This document shows, in pieces, positions 58,862-64,000 of a stretch of DNA of 64,000 nucleotides. Under the pieces are notes generated by a model. It was not told where the DNA came from. It did no database searches and was given only the letters and a program-made list of their open reading frames with translations. Origin of the DNA: Gnetum montanum (lineage: Eukaryota > Streptophyta > Gnetopsida > Gnetales > Gnetaceae); the NCBI GenBank assembly GCA_015680685.1, contig MNCI01017900.1, positions 821,099 to 885,098 on the forward strand, read 5' to 3'. Position 1 is the stretch's first letter; each line of letters begins with the position of its first letter. The position numbers and the translations under genes were made by a program.

Positions 58862-60640
58862 CTGCAATCACATGAGGTCGACCATTAATAAGGTTTTTTA
58901 CAAAATTTAAGTTATACCTTACTTTTTTCTTAATGAATTCATTTCTTATTTCGTGTGATTCAAAGTTATAAAATCTTGTGGAAATCTCCCCTAAAAGTTT
59001 TAATATTGGGCCCCAATTTGATTAGGTGCCTTTAAAATTTAATTCCCTGGTGTAGGTGAGGAGATAAGATTGTTTTTGGCACATGTTTATCATTTTTTAT
59101 AATCAATTATCCTTTATAGTATCCTTTGGGCGATGATGAATTTCAAAAACTTTATGCACAATTTTGAGTGTACCCCTCCCCCATGACTAAGCTGAACACT
59201 CCGGGTGAAGATAGGTTCAATTGGAATGGGAATCAGAGCATTAATGAGCAAGTTATGGATGTTTGAATGATAGGTGTGCAAGCTAGCAAGTTCATGGAAG
59301 AATGATATTGACATGCGTAGGGAATCCATATATATAGTTTTTGAGGACACGATAGCGCTGCCCCGATATCAGGGACCCGATATCACGGTCCAATAAAAAT
59401 AAGGTACTTAGGAAAATTGATAAATTTCTAAAATTCTAAACTCAAAAATGAAGGACTTCAAGTCGGTGTAAAAGGTTCATGGTAATATTAAATAGTCTTG
59501 AAGGAACAAAAAGTATAATGGTGTAAAATCTAGCAATGAAATGCATGAATTGGATGAGGAGAAAGAACATGTTTCGATACACAGGAATGTTTGATCTAGA
59601 AGGATGAAGAGGGAAACAGTATTGTAATACTTGGAGGGTATAAAATGATGTGATGGTGATGTGTTACGAGTGCAAATTACAAAAGTAACACAAGTGGGTC
59701 CTCCCCAAAGCAAGTTCCAACCTATAATGCCCTTGCATAACCACACCTCAAAATGTCCGTAGGCACTAGAAGGGTTAAATGTAATCTACACATATGCAAA
59801 AAAACACACACATGTAGATGCCACTACAATGAGATATGAATTCCATGCTACCTAAGACACAAGTCACAATTACAAGAACAACAAGGTGAGGTAAATTATA
59901 GAAGGGATTGTAGAGATTGGGATATGAGGTAACTAGCTTAGGGCATAATGAATCCTTAGTGTAAGGCATGATTAATGTGTCATTAACCTGTCAATCAAAA
60001 ATCAGGACCAAGTCCATTCCTTTGATCAGTGAGATCACATTGTTTCATCCCAATGATAGACAAAAATGAGAGCATCATGATGGCAAGGCATATAATCACT
60101 TGGCATTTTGTACAAGGGATGAGTGATTCTTGCTGTGTGGTACTTCTATTTGTGTTGTGTGTTTTTCTTCTTTTTGAAATTCTTAATCTAGAGAAGCTAC
60201 CTAGCATTAGGCATGGGTACATGTCTTTCCAATGAGACCCCCTAGAATCGCATTGGATTTCTTTATTGAGTGCCTTTTTATTACTCTTACTCCCATTTTC
60301 CATTAGATCTACAAGGATCTTAGGACAACCAGGTTGCATGATAACTCCCACAGATGTCACCAAAGAGAATCCACAAGTCCCCTTGATGTCACACCCTAGC
60401 CATTCCCGCTTAGTCCATCCTTCTTCACTTTGGATATAATGAACACAAGATTAGTTTAAGTTTTAATGATTAGGAATATCATTGTACCCAGGGTAGAACC
60501 TCTTATTAATAGAATGGGTGGATGGATGTTGTGGGCTTGCTATTCAAATAATTAGTCACTTGAAACTTGATAGCATAGAACAACACATCAACCAACGAGT
60601 CACATGAGTGTTTTATTCATAGATGAGATTACTCATAAAA
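58862..60640 (-). other. Noncoding region upstream of X in E2
   Basis: Purine tract at 59171-59195, promoter-like module at 59328-59400, conserved 19-nt block at 59692-59710. No gene. Confidence 0.65.
59320..59400 (-). promoter_or_regulatory. Promoter-like module upstream of X in E2
   Basis: In sense GTGATATCGGG and CTGATATCGGG words, then CTATATATAT (59328-59337), 467 nt before the X ATG. Shorter than in E1 but the same order. Confidence 0.5.
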
Positions 60641-61170
60641 TCTTTGGTAGGTTGCTCTCACATTCTTTAGGCCAAAGGGCATCATGGTGTAACAAAAGGT
60701 GCCCTAAGGGGTCATGAGGATTGTACTAAGTTGATACTCTAGGTTAATCCTAATCTAGTTATATCTTGAGAATCCATCCATAAAGGATACTAAGGAATGT
60801 CTAGCCATAATATCAACAAGTTTGTTAATACTAGGCAAAGGGAAAGCATCTTTGATAATTACCTTATTTAGGTCTCAAAAATATATGCAAATATATATAA
60901 TCCCATTTTTCTTAGGGACTACCACTATGTTGAACACCTATTCTATGTAATCAATAGCTCTAATGAAACTAGCTTGGTATAGTTTTGTGATTTCATCATG
61001 AACTGCCGAGGCCAAATTAGGTCTAATCTTATGAACTTTTTGCTTAACTAGTCTAACGCTAGGATCAAGTATGATGTTATGTTAGACTAAATGTGGGTCT
61101 AGACTTGGCATATCCTCATATGACTAGGCAAAGGCTTTAATGTTATCTCATAGGACCTTGGTGATGTATT
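60641..61170 (-). pseudogene. RT N-terminal half of D (Tat-like)
   Basis: Sense reading: DMPSLDPHLVQHNIILDPSV, VKQKVHKIRPNLA, VFNIVVVPKKNG, YFRDLNKVIIKDAFPLPSIN, SFMDGFSRYNQIRINLEYQ, TPQGTFCYTMMPFGLKNVRA, TYQ. The frame is nearly continuous. It ends exactly where the next motif (the catalytic .DD) would approach. Closest to Tat-lineage RT by MPFGLKN.GATYQ and the upstream DMPGLDP motif. Confidence 0.75.
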
Positions 61171-61456
61171 GAACCTATTGGGATTTGAGTAAGGAACTTA
61201 GTTTTAGGGTTTTCTCCTTACCACAGTGTGTCATGGCAAGAACCTCAACTACACAGTCGTCAGTAATGTCACTAGCTTCAAGGTCAAGGATTATGAATAG
61301 GTTTTCAAGCCACTCTAGAGGTTTTTCTAATGAAGCTATGTAGTCAATGAGACTCTCAAGCTCAAGATCTAGGCAATTAGGATCAATACATAGTTCAACA
61401 TTACTGTGTGGTCTAGTTAGGCTCAAAGACATACTGATTTGCTTACAGGTACTCAT
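61171..61456 (-). pseudogene. Pol segment upstream of RT in D
   Basis: An open 93-codon stretch (MSTCKQISMSLSLTRPHSNV ... KTLKLSSLLKSQ) running into the RT frame. Acidic; no protease DSG motif. Probably the protease-RT linker; gag and protease are not seen further upstream. Confidence 0.45.
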
Positions 61457-62170
61457 ACTCTAGTCTTGCATGTCAACCATAAGCACATTAAGTGGCACTT
61501 GGGTAAAAATGAGTAAATAATTCCAAAACACTATAAAATATCTAAGGAACTATGTTAACACATGTTATTTGAATGTTAAACAAAATGCAAACAAGGTCAA
61601 CCAAGGCTATAAATGATAGGTGGAGACAAATAAGATGGAACAAAGGTCAAATAAAGGCCAAACAAGGTTAGAACAAGTTGAAGTAGAATGAAAGTATAAA
61701 AAATAAGATCAAACATGGTTAACTAAGGTTACATTTTTTTTCTAATTTTAGGCCTTAGTGGGCCATGTTGCCAGCTTAAGGCCTTGGCATGCCATAGTTA
61801 CATGGTGTCAAATTATGATCAAAGATGGTCAAACCCCATCATCTAACACTAATCAAAGGCTAACAAAGGTTTAAAAAGGCCATAAAAGATAGAACAAGGT
61901 AAATATAGTGAAAATAAAGTGTTGTAGAAGTTGGATAAGGTCAACTAATTGTAGTAAAGGTCAACAATGCATAACTAGGTCATAACAAGTGAAAACACCA
62001 TAAAATAAGGAAAAATTAGTTATAATGGAATACATGTGGTAAAACATGATTAATATTGGTCAAAAGGTTAGATTGTGCTAGTTTTAGCCCTTAGTAGGTC
62101 ATGGTTTAAGGCTGTAGGGTTGGCAGGGGAGTTTGGACACCTAAGGGATTTGTTTCAAGGTAAAATTGAT
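61457..62170. repeat. GGTCAA-rich low-complexity region
   Basis: No gene. GGTCAA occurs at least six times in about 500 bp (e.g. AAAGGTCAAATAAAGG), with many AAGG/ACAAGG words. It links D's pol to the 193-bp array. Confidence 0.5.
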
Positions 62171-62182
62171 ACTTTTTCTTAT

Positions 62183-64000
62183 GACTACGTTGCGGTCTAC
62201 TAGAAATTATGCTGGCCTAGTGTAGTCATGCAATTCCAAACATAGTTATCATTGATGGACAATTTCCCAAGGTCATTATGGTTACTTTTAAACTCCTAAT
62301 GATTTAGACAGCTAGCACATGAAGTTGGTATTAAAGATTGGTACATTTCAACTCTATTTTCACCTTCTAGAAGCTAGAAATCTTATGTTTGTTGGTGACT
62401 ACACTAGGCTAGCATAGTCAAGGTAAGCCCTAGCATAGTCACATGGACAAAGTGAATTCATGGGGCTTCAAGATTGGAATTAGTGCTCTGCCAACTTCCT
62501 ATTATAGCATAGGTTCTTGAAAGAGTCGAATTGAGTGTTCGACACTCAAATTTGCGGAACAAAAGTGGTTTTTATGGGATTTCTCATCAAACTATGCTAG
62601 GCCAACGTAGTCATTCATGGCCTTAGAGTAGTGATGAGGAATTTGGTGTTTTTAGTGGAAACAAAGTGAAATTATAGTTGGATAAAGTGGAACAAAGTTC
62701 TAGACTTCCTAAGTCAATTTTGGACCATTCTAAAGTGGTATAATGCTAATCAACCTTGCCACAAAATATGTTTCCATTGTGACTACATTGGCCCAGCATA
62801 GTCATAGACTTTCCCAATGTAGTCATGAATAAAATATGATTTCAAGTAAGTTTCCATGTCCAATCAACCATGCTAATGGACTTCTGGGTTCATTGGTGTT
62901 GCTAGCTAGGGTTTTAACATCAAAATTATCAATTTAGTGTGGTTGTTTGGTTCTTGGGAAGGTCAAATACCTCTTAACTATAGTAGCCTAGTGTAGGCAT
63001 GTAATTTCTAGCCTCGTTGAGAGGTTTGTGATGAAAAATGCTAAATTTTAGCTTGTTTCGTAGGGTTTTCTCAACAGGCTTTGGTAGGGTTCTAGATCTT
63101 TCTGGGAGTTAATTTGAGCTATTTTTGGCTCATTTTTGGATTTTTGATGTGGACTATGCTAGGCTCTACTAATGACTATGCTAGCCCAGTGTAGGCATGC
63201 AATCCCCAACATAGTTAGGGTTGGAAAATATGAGAAATAGTGAATTTTATCTTGATTTTTAGTCTTGCATGGTTCTAATGCTTTTGGAAGTTGATTTTGG
63301 CTTGGAAATGGCCTATTTTGAGGTTTTTTAGATGGACTATGCTAGGCATCACTAGTGGCTACACTAGCCTAGTGTAGGCATGTAATTCCTAGCATAGTCA
63401 ACCTTGGGAAATGCATTTTGAAGGTTTTTTGCTTGATTGATCGATAGTCTAAGGTCACCAAGAGTCTTAGGGAGGTATGGAGGTTATGGAATGAATTTTT
63501 GAAATTTTATTATTATTATTTCTATGGTCTATCCCATTTGTAAACCCTGTGACTACGTTGGGCTAGTGTATTCACAACCTCCCTCTAATGTAGTCATGGG
63601 TTTTGACTAATTTTTGACATCATTTGATGAATTCCACAAAGTTTCGAAGCTATTAGGAGCTCTAGCTAGTGTTTGTGGATATGGCATGGGTGTTTGGTAT
63701 AAATTTGAGGCTTGATGAGTGGGGAAAAGATTTATCCCATTCTTGACTATGCTAGGAAAGCATAGTCATGCTCTTGGCTAGTGTAGTCATGCCTAAGAAC
63801 TAGTTTGTGACCATATTTAAGGCTATTCTAATGCTTGGTGACTACCAATGCTAACTTTGAGCTATTTATTTTGGTTACAGGGTTTCATGGGTTCATTTAC
63901 AATGCAGGTGAACTAGTGGAAAGTAGTGATAGGCATCATATCCAATTTGACTATGTTGGGATAGTGTAGTCAAGCTCCAAGCCAACATAATCACATGGAA
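62183..64000. repeat. Degenerate ~193-bp tandem array with palindromic core
   Basis: Ten cores near 62208, 62398, 62590, 62781, 62976, 63174, 63357, 63551, 63744 and 63949 (spacings 183-205 bp). Each core is GACTA(T/C)GCTAGG followed by (C)TAG(T/C)(G/A)TAGTCATG, i.e. two arms that are near reverse complements. Between cores, loosely shared T-rich text (GGTTCTA..., TTTTGGCT...). The array runs off the window. No coding potential. Confidence 0.75.

Larger units (their letters stand above)
55889..60640 (-). mobile_element. E2: truncated tandem partner of E1
   Basis: A purine tract (55889-55906), ORF X and its noncoding upstream region follow the shared LTR, colinear with 47851-52666. At 60640, within CATAAAA, E2 stops and D's RT begins. 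No second LTR, gag or pol. Best explained as a head-to-tail copy cut by deletion. Confidence 0.7.
43151..64000 (-). mobile_element. Element D: Tat-like Ty3/gypsy element, interrupted by E1/E2
   Basis: Minus-strand pieces: RT N-terminal half at 60641-61170 (MPFGLKNVRATYQ), and a second-RNase-H tail plus integrase at 45430-46981. Both belong to a lineage distinct from the Athila-like copies. The RT C-terminal half, first RNase H and the start of the second RNase H are missing, so a deletion accompanied or followed the E insertion. Outer ends not found. Confidence 0.6.

Noticed and set aside
60641-61170. RT as the missing pol of E2
   Set aside because: Its motifs (MPFGLKN.RATYQ) are Tat-like, unlike the FGLCNAP type of the Athila-like copies, and the junction cuts both E2 and RT; it fits D, whose integrase lies on the far side of E1.
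62183-64000. CRISPR-like array
   Set aside because: Regular spacing with palindromic cores, but units are ~193 bp, cores are degenerate and spacers are themselves related; the window is eukaryotic.
1-64000. Host protein genes, tRNA or rRNA genes
   Set aside because: I looked for non-element reading frames with known domains and for cloverleaf or rRNA-like sequence and recognised none; a tRNA scan and a protein search would be the decisive test.

Overview
The window is repeat DNA from a plant nuclear genome. I found no intact gene and no host gene. It is AT-rich, poor in CG, and filled with old LTR retrotransposons lying inside one another. Two Ty3/gypsy lineages are recognisable. Most copies are Athila-like: the RT reads FGLCNAP...FMDD, and the primer-binding sites are decayed forms of TGGCGCCGTTGCCGGGGA. 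One copy (D) is Tat-like: the RT reads MPFGLKN.RATYQ, and a second RNase H remnant sits before its integrase. Every coding region carries stops or frameshifts. The depth of nesting and the loss of CG fit a large seed-plant genome, possibly a gymnosperm, but the species cannot be read from this sequence.

Layout: (1) 1-11956, element A, minus strand, with its 3' LTR beyond the left edge: extra ORF 'X' (174-2955), integrase, RNase H, RT, protease, gag, PBS, 5' LTR. (2) about 12300-41937, very old minus-strand relic F, split by element B (17546-37564, minus strand, TSD ATAGC). B is itself split by element C (24888-34937, plus strand, TSD CTTGC). (3) 41938-43150, relic H of an X-type ORF. (4) 43151-64000, Tat-like element D (minus strand), interrupted at 46982-60640 by E1 (LTR-X-gag-LTR, no pol, 183-N gap) and a truncated tandem partner E2. 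Right of D's RT, from 62180 to the window edge, is a degenerate tandem array of about 193 bp per unit.

The Athila-like copies share one plan: LTR, tRNA-type PBS, gag with a CX2CX3HX4C knuckle, protease, RT, RNase H, integrase, a purine tract, a long 3' region with a conserved 19-nt block, a 3' purine tract, LTR. A, E1 and E2, and F in degraded form, also carry ORF X between integrase and the 3' LTR; B and C do not. In A, E1 and E2 a promoter-like module sits 450-505 nt upstream of X. It has a shared CTATATATAT box and short words otherwise found in the U3 of the same element's LTR. That module, the mobile X cassette and the palindrome-bearing 193-bp array are the observations I consider most worth checking.

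LTR comparisons by hand agree with the nesting order. C's LTRs showed 7 mismatches in about 225 bp, E1's about 16 in 115 bp, and B's about 36 in 200 bp.
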